A DNA stretch of 26,665 nucleotides from Rhodobacter sp. (GTDB lineage: Bacteria > Pseudomonadota > Alphaproteobacteria > Rhodobacterales > Rhodobacteraceae). The notes beneath the pieces were generated by a model. That model was not told where the DNA came from. It saw only the letters and a program-made list of their open reading frames with translations, and made no database searches. The stretch covers positions 1-26,665 of the forward strand of contig PNNE01000007.1 of assembly GCA_013824055.1 (NCBI GenBank). The letters are read 5' to 3'. Made by a program: the position numbers and the translations under genes. Below, in pieces: positions 14,745 through 22,415 of the stretch. How positions within the stretch are numbered: the stretch's first letter is position 1; each line of letters begins with the position of its first letter.

Positions 14745-15092
14745 ATGCTGATCCTGACCTGCCCCTGCTGCGGCGTGATGGCCGACGAGACCGAGCTTTC
14801 CCCCGGCTATGAGGCCCACCTGAAACGCTTCGGCCCCGGTTCCACGCCCGAGGAATTCGAGGCCTACATGTTCGCCCGCAAGAACCCCAAGGGCGTGCAC
14901 TTCGAACGCTGGCGCCACACCTATGGCTGCGGCAAGTGGTTCCTGGCCGCCCGCTGCACCGCCACACTGGAAGTGTTCGGCACCTACCCCGCGCAGGTCT
15001 CCGAGCCGCCCGCCGACATCATCGCAAGGATCCAGGCGCGCCGCCCGGACTGGAAAGCTGACTGGCAGCCTGATGGAAAGGCCCCGAAATGA
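14745..15092 (+). CDS. soxD: Sarcosine oxidase delta subunit
   Basis: This 115-residue subunit is the small structural zinc protein of heterotetrameric sarcosine oxidase. The N-terminus LTCPCCG supplies Cys6 and Cys9, and RHTYGCGKWF supplies His58 and Cys62, matching the Cys-Cys-His-Cys zinc site of known SoxD. PGYEAHLKRFGPGSTPEEFEAYMF is a typical family segment. It starts at ATG 14745 after GGAGCC, and its TGA overlaps the soxA ATG by four bases (ATGA), so the two are translationally coupled. Confidence 0.95.
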   Translation: MLILTCPCCGVMADETELSPGYEAHLKRFGPGSTPEEFEAYMFARKNPKGVHFERWRHTYGCGKWFLAARCTATLEVFGTYPAQVSEPPADIIARIQARRPDWKADWQPDGKAPK

Positions 15093-18007
15093 GCACGCGT
15101 CTCGCCAAGGGCGGCCGGTTGATCAACCGCAGCGCCCCCGTCGAATTCTCCTTCAACGGCAAGCGGTTGAAGGGGTATCAGGGTGATACCCTGGCCGCCG
15201 GCCTTCTGGCCAACGACCAGATGCTTGTCGGCCGCAGCTTCAAGTACCACCGCCCGCGCGGCATCGTCGCCTCGGGCCCGGAGGAGCCGAACGCGCTGGT
15301 GAACCTTGGCCAAGGCGCCCGGCTTGAACCGAACCAGCGCATCACCACGACCGAGCTTTTCGACGGGCTGGAAGCCACCAGCCAGAACCACTGGCCTTCG
15401 CTGGAGTTCGACGTGGGCGTGGTGAACAACTACGCCGCCCGCTTCATGCCCGCGGGCTTCTACTACAAGACCTTCATCCACCCGCGCCCCGCCTGGAAGC
15501 ACATCTTCGAACCCTTCATCCGCCGCGCGGCGGGTCTGGGCAAGGCCCCCACCGAAGGCGACGCCGACCGCTATGAACAGGCCTATGCCTTCTGCGACGT
15601 GCTTGTCGTCGGGGCGGGGGTCGCTGGCCTGAAGGCCGCGAAAGCCGCCGCCGATGCAGGCAAGCGCGTGATCCTGCTGGAGCAGACCCCGGTCCTTGGC
15701 GGCCGCGCTCCGGTGGACGACACCGAGGTTGACGGCAAGCCGGTCGAAGCCTGGATTTCCGCCCTGGAATCCGACCTCGCCGCCCGTGACAACGTCACCA
15801 TCCGCACCCGCACCTGCGGCTTTGGCGTCTATGACCACGGCTATGTCCTGGCCGACGAGCGTGTGGCCGACCACACCCCCGGCGATGGTCGCCCCAAGCA
15901 TCGCCTGTGGCGCATCCGGGCGGGCAGGATCGTCACCGCCACGGGCGCGATCGAACGCCCGCTGTCCTTTGCCGGCAACGACATCCCCGGCGTGATGCTG
16001 GCCGCCGCCGTCCGCGATTATGTGGTGAACTACGCCGTCTCGCCCGGCGACCGCACCGTCGTCGTCACCAACAACGATTCAGCCTACCAGACCGCGCTGG
16101 CGCTGAAAGCCGCGGGCCTTGACGTGCCTGCGATCCTCGACGCCCGCGAGGTTGCTGACGGCGCACTGCCGCAAGCCGCCCGCGCCGCCGGGATCCGCGT
16201 CCTGACCGGCAAGGCCATCGCATCGGTCAAGGGCCGCAAGCGCGTCACCGGCGTCGCCGTCTGCGCCCAGGCCGGTGAGGGCGCGGTCCAGGAGGAAATC
16301 GCCTGCGAGGCCGTCGCCATGTCCGGCGGCTGGTCGCCCGTCGTCCACCTGTGGAGCCATTGCGGCGGCAAGCTGACCTGGGATGAGACGCTCTCGGCCT
16401 TCATCCCCGACCCGTCCCGCCCGCCGCTGAACCACGACGGCAGCGCAATGGTCGAGGTCGTGGGCAGCGCCGCCGGGGACCTGACCCTGACCGGAACGCC
16501 CGTGACCATCCCGCCCGTCTGGGTCATGCCGCAAGGCGCACCGATCCAGTTGCGCTCCAAGATGTGGCTCGACTACCAGAACGACGTGAAGGTCAGTGAC
16601 GTCCAGCTTGCCAGCCGCGAGGGCTATGTCTCGGTCGAGCACACCAAGCGCTACACCACCCTGGGCATGGCGACGGATCAGGGAAAGCTCAGCAACATCA
16701 ACGGACTCGCCGTGCTTGCTGATAGTCTGGGTCAAGAGATTCCGCAGGTCGGCACCACCACCTTCCGCCCGCCCTACACGCCCGTCACCATCGGCGCGCT
16801 GGCTGGCGAATCGCGCGGGGACATCTTCCAGCCGCTCCGCCGCACCCCGATGCACGCAGCACATGAAAAGGCGGGCGCCTACTTCGAGCCGGTCGGCCTC
16901 TGGCGTCGCCCCTACTGCTTTCCCCGCGCTGGCGAGACGCACGAACAGGCCGTCCACCGCGAGGTGCTGAACACCCGGGCGAGCCTTGGCCTTCTCGACG
17001 CCTCGACCCTGGGCAAGATCATCGTCAAGGGCCCGGATGCGGGCAAGTTCCTCGACATGCTCTACACCGGCGTCATGTCGACGCTGCCGATCGGCAAGTG
17101 CCGCTACGGGTTGATGTGCAACGAACAGGGGTTCCTGTCGGACGACGGTGTCGTCGCCCGCATCGACGAGGACACCTGGCTTTGCCACACCACCAGCGGC
17201 GGGGCCGACCGCATCCACGCCTGGATGGAAGACTGGCTGCAATGCGAATGGTGGGACTGGCAGGTCTACACCGCCAACGTCACCGAACAATACGCGCAAG
17301 TCGCCGTCGTCGGCCCGAACGCGAGGAAACTGCTGCAAGTCCTTGGCGGGATGGACGTTTCCAAGGAAGCGCTCCCCTTCATGCAATGGGCGGACGGCAC
17401 GCTTGCGGGCTTCCCGGTCCGGGTCTACCGGATCAGCTTCTCGGGCGAGCTTTCCTACGAGATCGCCGTCCCCGCCAGCCACGGCGCGGCCTTCTGGCAG
17501 GCTTGCACCCAGGCCGGCAAGGCCCTTGGCGCGATGCCTTACGGCACCGAAGCCTTGCACATCATGCGGGCCGAGAAAGGCTTCATCATGATCGGGGACG
17601 AAACCGACGGGACCGTCATCCCGCAGGACCTGGGTCTTGACTGGGCGATCTCGAAGAAGAAGGCCGACTACCTTGGCAAGCGCGGCCAGGAGCGCAGCTT
17701 CCTTGCCAGCCCCGACCGCTGGAAGCTGGTGGGTTTCGACACGCTTGACGGCTCGGTCGTCCCCGATGGCGCCTACATCATCGCCGACGGGGTCAACGGC
17801 AACGGCCAGCGCAACGTGCAGGGTCGCGTCACCTCGACCTACCACTCGCCCACGCTCAAGCGCGGCATCGCGATGGGCTTGCTGAAACACGGCCCCACCC
17901 GCATGGGCGAGATCGTGGAGTTCAACACCGCCGCCGGCGGCACCGTGAAGGCCCGGGTCCGCGACACGATCTTCTTCGACAAGGATGGAGAGAAGCAGAA
18001 TGTCTGA
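15089..18007 (+). CDS. soxA: Sarcosine oxidase alpha subunit
   Basis: The 972-residue protein has the expected SoxA architecture. Residues 15-100 form the ferredoxin-like domain without cluster cysteines (FSFNGKRLKGYQGDTLAAGLL, RSFKYHRPRGI). A Rossmann dinucleotide domain follows with VLVVGAGVAGLKAA (GAGVAG at 175-180), then a second nucleotide-binding part to about 580. The C-terminal GcvT/aminomethyltransferase-like domain, from about 590 to the end, binds tetrahydrofolate (YRISFSGELSYEIAVP, FIMIGDETDGTVIPQDLGLDW). It binds NAD+ and channels the methylene group to folate. The gene overlaps soxD by four bases and soxG by eight. No frameshift or missing domain is evident. Confidence 0.96.
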   Translation: MSTRLAKGGRLINRSAPVEFSFNGKRLKGYQGDTLAAGLLANDQMLVGRSFKYHRPRGIVASGPEEPNALVNLGQGARLEPNQRITTTELFDGLEATSQNHWPSLEFDVGVVNNYAARFMPAGFYYKTFIHPRPAWKHIFEPFIRRAAGLGKAPTEGDADRYEQAYAFCDVLVVGAGVAGLKAAKAAADAGKRVILLEQTPVLGGRAPVDDTEVDGKPVEAWISALESDLAARDNVTIRTRTCGFGVYDHGYVLADERVADHTPGDGRPKHRLWRIRAGRIVTATGAIERPLSFAGNDIPGVMLAAAVRDYVVNYAVSPGDRTVVVTNNDSAYQTALALKAAGLDVPAILDAREVADGALPQAARAAGIRVLTGKAIASVKGRKRVTGVAVCAQAGEGAVQEEIACEAVAMSGGWSPVVHLWSHCGGKLTWDETLSAFIPDPSRPPLNHDGSAMVEVVGSAAGDLTLTGTPVTIPPVWVMPQGAPIQLRSKMWLDYQNDVKVSDVQLASREGYVSVEHTKRYTTLGMATDQGKLSNINGLAVLADSLGQEIPQVGTTTFRPPYTPVTIGALAGESRGDIFQPLRRTPMHAAHEKAGAYFEPVGLWRRPYCFPRAGETHEQAVHREVLNTRASLGLLDASTLGKIIVKGPDAGKFLDMLYTGVMSTLPIGKCRYGLMCNEQGFLSDDGVVARIDEDTWLCHTTSGGADRIHAWMEDWLQCEWWDWQVYTANVTEQYAQVAVVGPNARKLLQVLGGMDVSKEALPFMQWADGTLAGFPVRVYRISFSGELSYEIAVPASHGAAFWQACTQAGKALGAMPYGTEALHIMRAEKGFIMIGDETDGTVIPQDLGLDWAISKKKADYLGKRGQERSFLASPDRWKLVGFDTLDGSVVPDGAYIIADGVNGNGQRNVQGRVTSTYHSPTLKRGIAMGLLKHGPTRMGEIVEFNTAAGGTVKARVRDTIFFDKDGEKQNV

Positions 18008-18569
18008 GCCAGTCAGCGCCCCCGTCAGCGCCCCCGTCAGCGCCCTGGGTGGCGCCAGCTTCCAGGGCTTTGCCACCATCCGCGAGATCGGCCCCCTCGG
18101 CATGATCACGCTGCGCGCCAAGGGCGTGAAGGCCCTGGGCAAGGCCGTGAAGGCCGTCACCGGCACCAAGCTTCCCGCCCCCCGCCGGATCGAGGTCAAC
18201 GGCGACCGCGCCTGCGGCTGGATGAGCCCGGACGAATACCTGCTGATCGTCCCCTATGCCGAAGTCAGCGCAGCCCTGGCGTCCCTTGCCAAGTCGCTGG
18301 CCGGTGAGCACCACCTTGCCGCCGACGTCTCGGACGCCCGCGCGATCTTCCGGGTCGAGGGCGACAAGGCCGCCGACGTGCTGCGCAAACTGTCCCCGGT
18401 CGACTTTGCGACGCTGGAACCGGGCGAGCTGCGCCGCACCCGCGCGGCCCAGGTCGCCGCGGCGATGTGGGCAGAGGGTGGCGGCTTCACCCTGGTCTGC
18501 TTCCGCTCGGTCGCTGCTTACGTCATGGGCCTTCTGACCCACTCCGCCCAGCCGGGCAGCGAGCTTTGA
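18000..18569 (+). CDS. soxG: Sarcosine oxidase gamma subunit
   Basis: SoxG is the gamma subunit of the heterotetramer, with a fold related to GcvT/YgfZ. The 189-residue product includes IREIGPLGMITLRAKG near residue 25-45, the DEYLLIVPYAE block near 80 and DVSDARAIFRVEGDKAADVLRKL near 108-130, all typical. The start ATG 18000 lies within the end of soxA (ATGTCTGA), ensuring coupling. The first residues are odd: EPVSAPVSAPVSALGG comes from three copies of a GTCAGCGCCCCC 12-mer, a low-complexity N-terminus not needed by the fold. A stem-loop at 18599-18628 follows the stop. No folate or formaldehyde genes follow, unlike many sox operons. Confidence 0.94.
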   Translation: MSEPVSAPVSAPVSALGGASFQGFATIREIGPLGMITLRAKGVKALGKAVKAVTGTKLPAPRRIEVNGDRACGWMSPDEYLLIVPYAEVSAALASLAKSLAGEHHLAADVSDARAIFRVEGDKAADVLRKLSPVDFATLEPGELRRTRAAQVAAAMWAEGGGFTLVCFRSVAAYVMGLLTHSAQPGSEL

Positions 18570-18598
18570 CAGGGACTGTCGGGCGTTGACTCGACTGC

Positions 18599-18628
18599 GG
18601 CGATGGCTCGCTTGACGGGGCCGTCGCC
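18599..18628 (+). terminator. Possible terminator after soxG
   Basis: An 11-bp stem (18599-18609 with 18618-18628, including two G-T pairs) closes an eight-base loop about 30 bases after soxG stops. There is no clear T-run, so this may be a weak or Rho-assisted end. Confidence 0.4.
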
Positions 18629-18688
18629 GTTCGCGTTCACTGGAGGCCCGCACTTCACTGAACGCCCGCACTCCGGACGCATGATCGC

Positions 18689-19096
18689 ATGACCCTTCGC
18701 AGCCTTGCCCTTTCTGCAGTCCTTGTTGCGTTTCCCATGCTCGGGCAGGCGCTTACTCTGGAATGCAGCATGGACCGCTCGAAAGCGGGGGGTGGCTATA
18801 TCACCGATGTCTACATCCTGCAGCATGATGCGGCCACCGGGCGGGCGATCGTCTCGGACGGCCTGATCCTGCATTTCAACGACGAACAGCCGATGCTGGC
18901 GACGGTCTCCGAAGATACGGCGACGAAGCTTGTCCTGACCTGGAAGGTCCGGATGACCAACCGCACCGGCCAGAGCGCCAACATGCAGTTCCGCGCCGCG
19001 TTCTTCAGGGGCGACCAGACGCTGGTTGTCCGGGCCGCGCCCGGAGGAGACTACAGCAACAGATTCGAGCGCCGCGGCCGCTGCACGCCGGTCTGA
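18689..19096 (+). CDS. Small secreted protein of unknown function
   Basis: I do not recognise a family. The 135-residue product starts at ATG 18689 and has a signal peptide (MTLRSLALSAVLVAF core, likely cleavage after GQA at 21). The mature part has alternating polar/hydrophobic stretches suggesting a beta-rich fold (YITDVYILQHD, RAIVSDGLILHF, TKLVLTWKVRM, QFRAAFFRGDQTLVV). Cys26 and Cys132 near the two ends could form a disulfide. It should be periplasmic or secreted. It lies between the sarcosine oxidase operon and sodB, with 119 bp before and 121 bp after, so it is probably its own unit. Confidence 0.75.
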   Translation: MTLRSLALSAVLVAFPMLGQALTLECSMDRSKAGGGYITDVYILQHDAATGRAIVSDGLILHFNDEQPMLATVSEDTATKLVLTWKVRMTNRTGQSANMQFRAAFFRGDQTLVVRAAPGGDYSNRFERRGRCTPV

Positions 19097-19217
19097 TCTG
19101 ACCGGGCTTCGCTTGGGAACCTGGTGCCCGGACAACCGTTCTCTTGATGCCGGTTGGCCTTGACCTTCCCGCGTCGAGCCCTCTTATTCGTCGAAAGCAC
19201 TCAACAGGAGCATTCCA

Positions 19218-19820
19218 ATGGCCTTCACCCTTCCCGATCTGCCCTATGCCCACGACGCGCTCGCATCGCTTGGCATGTCGAAGGAGACGCTGGAGTATCA
19301 CCACGACCTCCACCACAAGGCCTATGTCGACAACGGCAACAAGCTGATTGCCGGCACCGAGTGGGAGAACAAATCCGTCGAGGACATCATCCGCGGCACC
19401 TACCAGGCCGGGGCCGTGGCGCAGAACGGCATCTTCAACAACGCGTCCCAGCACTGGAACCACAACATGTTCTGGACCTGGATGGCCCCGGGTGAAAACA
19501 AGGGCATGCCGGGGGCGCTGGAAAAGGCGCTGACCGACAGCTTCGGCTCGGTCCAGAAGTTCAAGGACGACTTCTCTGCCGCCGGTGCGGGCCAGTTCGG
19601 CTCGGGCTGGGCCTGGCTGGTCAAGGACAAGGACGGCGCGCTGAAGGTCACCAAGACCGAAAACGGCGTGAACCCCTTGTGCTTCGGCCAGACCGCGCTC
19701 TTGGGCTGCGATGTGTGGGAGCACAGCTACTACATCGACTTCCGCAACAAGCGCCCGGCCTACCTGACCAATTTCCTGGACAAGCTGGTGAACTGGGAAG
19801 CCGTCGCCGCCGGTCTCTAA
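19218..19820 (+). CDS. sodB: Superoxide dismutase, Fe type
   Basis: The enzyme converts superoxide to oxygen and hydrogen peroxide in the cytoplasm. The 200-residue length is standard. Metal ligands appear to be His28 (LEYHHDLHH), His82 (WNHNMFW), Asp165 and His169 (CDVWEHSYY). Gln78 in NNASQHWNH occupies the position of the active-site glutamine contributed by the N-terminal domain in Fe-SODs, whereas Mn-SODs usually place it in the C-terminal domain, so iron is the better guess; cambialistic use cannot be excluded. A clear ribosome site (AGGAG) precedes ATG 19218. A hairpin at 19842-19869 ends the unit. Its nearness to the peroxide-producing sarcosine oxidase may be coincidental. Confidence 0.96.
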   Translation: MAFTLPDLPYAHDALASLGMSKETLEYHHDLHHKAYVDNGNKLIAGTEWENKSVEDIIRGTYQAGAVAQNGIFNNASQHWNHNMFWTWMAPGENKGMPGALEKALTDSFGSVQKFKDDFSAAGAGQFGSGWAWLVKDKDGALKVTKTENGVNPLCFGQTALLGCDVWEHSYYIDFRNKRPAYLTNFLDKLVNWEAVAAGL

Positions 19821-19841
19821 GCCTTTGCGATAGCAGCGCTT

Positions 19842-19869
19842 CCGGCCCGCAAGTCGATCTGCGGGCCGG
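19842..19869. terminator. Perfect hairpin between sodB and the LOG-family gene
   Basis: A perfect 10-bp stem, CCGGCCCGCA (19842-19851) with TGCGGGCCGG (19860-19869), encloses an eight-base loop in the 57-bp gap between two convergent genes. It probably works for both directions, though neither side has a long T-run. Confidence 0.6.
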
Positions 19870-19877
19870 TGTCGATG

Positions 19878-20435
19878 CTAGGCGTTGCGCAGGACCCGGG
19901 CCAGCGCAGCCTCCAGCGCCGGCACATCCGGCACCACCTGGAACTGGCCCTTCAGCGAGGCATCCGCGAAACCCTCGGCGACCACATGGTCGATCAGGGC
20001 CAGAAGCGGTTGCCAGTAGCCGTCGATGCTCAACAGCAGGATCGGCTTGGCGTGCAGCCCGATCTGCGCCCAGGTCAGGACCTCGAAGAACTCGTCCAGC
20101 GAGCCCGCGCCCCCAGGCAGCACCGCCACGGCGTCCGAGTTCATGAACATCACCTTCTTGCGTTCGTGCATGTCCTCGGTGACGACAAAGCCCGAGGTGT
20201 CGCGCCGCGTCCGCTCGCGCCCCAGAAGATGCACCGGGATCACCCCCAGCATCGGCGCGCCCGCCGCCCCGGCCGCCTTCGCCACTTCGCCCATCAGACC
20301 CATGTCTCCGGCCCCGTAGACCAGCCGCCAGCCGCTGCGGGCCAGCATCTCGCCGGTCTCGCGGGCCGCTGTGGCATGGGCGGGGTTCCGGCCGGGACGC
20401 GAGCCGCAGAAGACGCAGACAGAACGAAGGGTCAT
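19878..20435 (-). CDS. LOG-family nucleotide 5'-monophosphate phosphoribohydrolase (TIGR00730 type)
   Basis: The 185-residue Rossmann-fold protein begins SVCVFCGSRPG and shows the two family signatures: VYGAGDMGLMGEVAKAA near 38-54 and LPGGAGSLDEFFEVLTWAQ near 100-118, plus the conserved ERKKVMF before it. Members hydrolyse the N-glycosidic bond of cytokinin nucleotides or AMP; in bacteria the physiological substrate is often unclear. The start ATG 20435 places the first strand at the very N-terminus; a longer frame to 20711 overlaps the LysM gene and is not credible. It is divergent from the LysM gene across 95 bp. Confidence 0.92.
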   Translation of the reverse strand: MTLRSVCVFCGSRPGRNPAHATAARETGEMLARSGWRLVYGAGDMGLMGEVAKAAGAAGAPMLGVIPVHLLGRERTRRDTSGFVVTEDMHERKKVMFMNSDAVAVLPGGAGSLDEFFEVLTWAQIGLHAKPILLLSIDGYWQPLLALIDHVVAEGFADASLKGQFQVVPDVPALEAALARVLRNA

Positions 20436-20530
20436 GGCGAGGCCTGAAAAAGGTTGCTTTGCCCCGTCATATAGAGATTCCTGAGCACAAGAAACGCAAA
20501 GCGGCGGGATAGGTCGCAGGGGAGACGGGG

Positions 20531-21967
20531 ATGTCGGCATTCGGGGCCTTGGGCCGGGGAACGCAACTGGCCGTGGTGGGCCTGGCCGCGGCGCTTGTGG
20601 CCGGGGCAGGGTGGTTCGGCTGGCAAGCGCTGCGCCCGGTGCCCGCGCCCGACGCCGAAACCACCGCCGAAACCACCGCCGAAACCATCGCCGCAACCGA
20701 ACCCGCCGCAACCGAACCCGTGACCACCGGACCGGCCACCACGGGAACGGCCACCACTGGAACGGCCGCGACCGTCAGCGCATCCGCTGCGCCCGACCTT
20801 GAAGCCACCGACCCTGAAGCCGCCGCTGCCGGGTTGCCCGCCCCAGAGGTCGCCCCAGAGGTCGGCCCAGAGGTCGGCCCAGAACCCGACCTCGGCCCTG
20901 GCCCTCCCGCTGCGCCCATCATCGACACCTGGCGTGTCGCGGCCGATGGGGCGGCTGTCGTCTCGGGAAGTGCGGCGCCGGGCGCAACCGTCTCGGTCGT
21001 GGTGGATGACAGGGTCGTCGCCAGCGGTCAGGCCACTGGATCGGGCGATTTCGCCATTCTGTTCACCCTTCCGCCCAACCCCGCGCCCAGCCTGATGTGG
21101 CTGTCGATGACTCTGGCGGACCAGGCCCCGGTCCTTTCTGCACAGATGGTGGCGCTTGGCCCCATCGCGGGACCGACCCCCGAGACGGTTGCCGAAGCCC
21201 TGCCTGAAGCCGGGGCCACGGCTGCTGGCGTCGCCCCGACCGCTGACCCTGCCGCAGCGCCTCCGGCCCTGCTTCTCTCGGACGACGGTGCCGTTGTCCT
21301 GCAGCAACCCGCCCGCCCCGAGACTTCGCTGTCGACCTCGGTGATGATCGACACCATCACCTACACTCCCCAGGGCGAGGTCCAGGTCGGCGGGCGCGGG
21401 GCGGCCGGGGCGGGTCTGCGGATCTACCTCGACAATGCCGAAAAGCTGACGCTCCAGATCCCCGACTCGGGTCTGTGGAGCGCGACGCTTCCCGACACCG
21501 CGCCCGGGGTCTACTCCCTTCGGGTCGATCAGCTGGACGCGGCGGGCAAGGTGACCTCGCGCTTCGAGACGCCCTTCAAGCGTGAGACGCTGGAAGCGCT
21601 GGCCAAGGTCCGGAACGCGGCTCCCGAACTGCCGACCGCCGAGCCGGTGCTGCCGGAAACCGCCGCCAGCGAAGCCGACCCGGCAGAGATCGCCGCGCCG
21701 GACCAGCCCGCCACCACGCCCGCCACCACGTCTGGGGCACCGGATGCCCCCGCAGCCGCCCAGGCCGACGCGCCGGTCGCCGTGGCGGGCGCGGTGACAG
21801 TGACCGTGCAACCCGGCTTCACCCTCTGGGGTATCGCGCAGGAACGCTACGGCGACGGCGTGCTTTATGTGCAGGTCTTCGAGGCGAACCGGGACAAGAT
21901 CAAGGACCCCGACCTGATCTACCCCGGTCAGGTCTTTTCGGTCCCCGAAACCGCCACCGCGCCCTGA
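20531..21967 (+). CDS. Membrane-anchored LysM-domain protein
   Basis: The 478-residue protein has an N-terminal membrane anchor at about 9-32. A long Ala/Pro/Thr/Glu-rich linker follows with tandem repeats (ETTAETTAETIA, then PEVAPEVGPEVGPE). A beta-rich middle (about 130-370) carries two segments that resemble bacterial Ig-like folds (DGAAVVSGSAAPGATVSVVVDD, GLRIYLDNAEKL ... SATLPDTAPGVYSLRVDQLD). A single LysM motif sits at about 425-474 (VTVQPGFTLWGIAQERYG ... NRDKIKDPDLIYPGQVFSVP), which binds peptidoglycan. It probably spans the periplasm from inner membrane to cell wall. The 3' end overlaps the convergent ArsR gene by 40 bp. Confidence 0.9.
   Translation: MSAFGALGRGTQLAVVGLAAALVAGAGWFGWQALRPVPAPDAETTAETTAETIAATEPAATEPVTTGPATTGTATTGTAATVSASAAPDLEATDPEAAAAGLPAPEVAPEVGPEVGPEPDLGPGPPAAPIIDTWRVAADGAAVVSGSAAPGATVSVVVDDRVVASGQATGSGDFAILFTLPPNPAPSLMWLSMTLADQAPVLSAQMVALGPIAGPTPETVAEALPEAGATAAGVAPTADPAAAPPALLLSDDGAVVLQQPARPETSLSTSVMIDTITYTPQGEVQVGGRGAAGAGLRIYLDNAEKLTLQIPDSGLWSATLPDTAPGVYSLRVDQLDAAGKVTSRFETPFKRETLEALAKVRNAAPELPTAEPVLPETAASEADPAEIAAPDQPATTPATTSGAPDAPAAAQADAPVAVAGAVTVTVQPGFTLWGIAQERYGDGVLYVQVFEANRDKIKDPDLIYPGQVFSVPETATAP
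20651..20884 (+). repeat. Tandem repeats in the LysM protein linker
   Basis: Two short arrays are visible: GAAACCACCGCC-type 12-mers near 20657-20690 (ETTA units) and CCAGAGGTCGGC-type 12-mers near 20844-20883 (PEVG units, about three copies). Both stay in frame and lie in a disordered linker. Confidence 0.75.
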
Positions 21968-22332
21968 ACCGCGCCCTGACCAGCGCCCTGACCAGCGCCC
22001 TGGCCAACACCCTGGGGCTTGTGCCAGCACGCCGCCAGCACCTCGGGGTGATCGCGGCAGCAATCGTTCAGGACATAGGAAATCGTTTGGCCGATCCCCG
22101 ACGGATCGACGCTGTAAAAGACGTTCCGCGCCACCTTGCGCGACCGCAGCAGGCCCGCCTGCTCCAGCGCGGACAGGTGGAACGACAGGCGCGGTGCCGC
22201 GATGCCCAGCGCCTCTGCGATCTGCCCCGCGGCCATGCCGTCATCGCCCTGCGAAGTGAGCAGGCGGATCAGGTCCAGCCGAGTCTCGTGCGCCAGTGCC
22301 GACAGGGCGGCGAGGGCTTTACTTCGGTCCAT
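21928..22332 (-). CDS. ArsR-family transcriptional regulator with C-terminal cysteines
   Basis: The 134-residue protein has the ArsR winged helix at about 5-85, with AHETRLDLIRLL and the recognition helix APRLSFHLSALEQAGLL at 46-62. The classical metal motif ELCVCDL of helix 3 is absent. Instead Cys91, Cys92 and Cys102, with His95 and His104, lie after the winged helix, a position reminiscent of ArsR variants that bind arsenite through C-terminal cysteines. The last 25 residues are a GQGAGQGAGQGAVQGAV-like repeat tail made by a 12-bp tandem repeat, overlapping the LysM gene end. It is divergent from an Atm1-type exporter, with a palindrome between them, so it probably represses both. Confidence 0.92.
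   Translation of the reverse strand: MDRSKALAALSALAHETRLDLIRLLTSQGDDGMAAGQIAEALGIAAPRLSFHLSALEQAGLLRSRKVARNVFYSVDPSGIGQTISYVLNDCCRDHPEVLAACWHKPQGVGQGAGQGAGQGAVQGAVAVSGTEKT
21958..22010 (-). repeat. 12-bp tandem repeat at the ArsR 3' end
   Basis: On the + strand GACCAGCGCCCT repeats about three times after GCCCTGAACCGC, encoding the Gly/Gln/Ala tail of the regulator on the minus strand. It begins in the last codons of the convergent LysM gene. Confidence 0.7.
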
Positions 22333-22341
22333 CGTTCAACT

Positions 22342-22359
22342 ATTCAAGAAGCCTTGAAT
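22342..22359. promoter_or_regulatory. Putative ArsR operator between divergent regulator and exporter genes
   Basis: ATTCAAG and CTTGAAT form a perfect seven-base inverted repeat separated by AAGC, in the 83-bp gap between the ArsR start (22332) and the ABC gene start (22416). A -35-like TTGACA (22359-22364) overlaps its right end in the exporter direction, but I see no convincing -10 at the usual distance. AT-rich palindromes of this size and place are typical ArsR/SmtB operators. Confidence 0.55.
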
Positions 22360-22415
22360 TGACATTACCCCAAGCACGACCGCCGCGCAACGCCGATGGC
22401 GGGCCAGGACACCCG

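Noticed and set aside
16079..18199. A 706-codon open frame on the minus strand opposite soxA
   Set aside because: It lies wholly opposite a well-supported gene (soxA/soxG); its composition is the mirror of GC-rich codon use, and no family pattern is visible.
19160..19189. TTGACC ... TTATTC as a sodB promoter
   Set aside because: The -10 candidate matches the consensus poorly at 18-base spacing; not strong enough to list.
20432..22063. A 543-codon minus-strand frame opposite the LysM gene
   Set aside because: Gly/Arg-rich shadow of the Ala/Pro/Thr linker; the LysM motif and membrane anchor are on the + strand.
22359..22388. TTGACA as a complete sigma-70 promoter for the ABC transporter
   Set aside because: The -35 match is good, but no acceptable -10 hexamer lies 16-19 bases downstream, so only the operator is listed.
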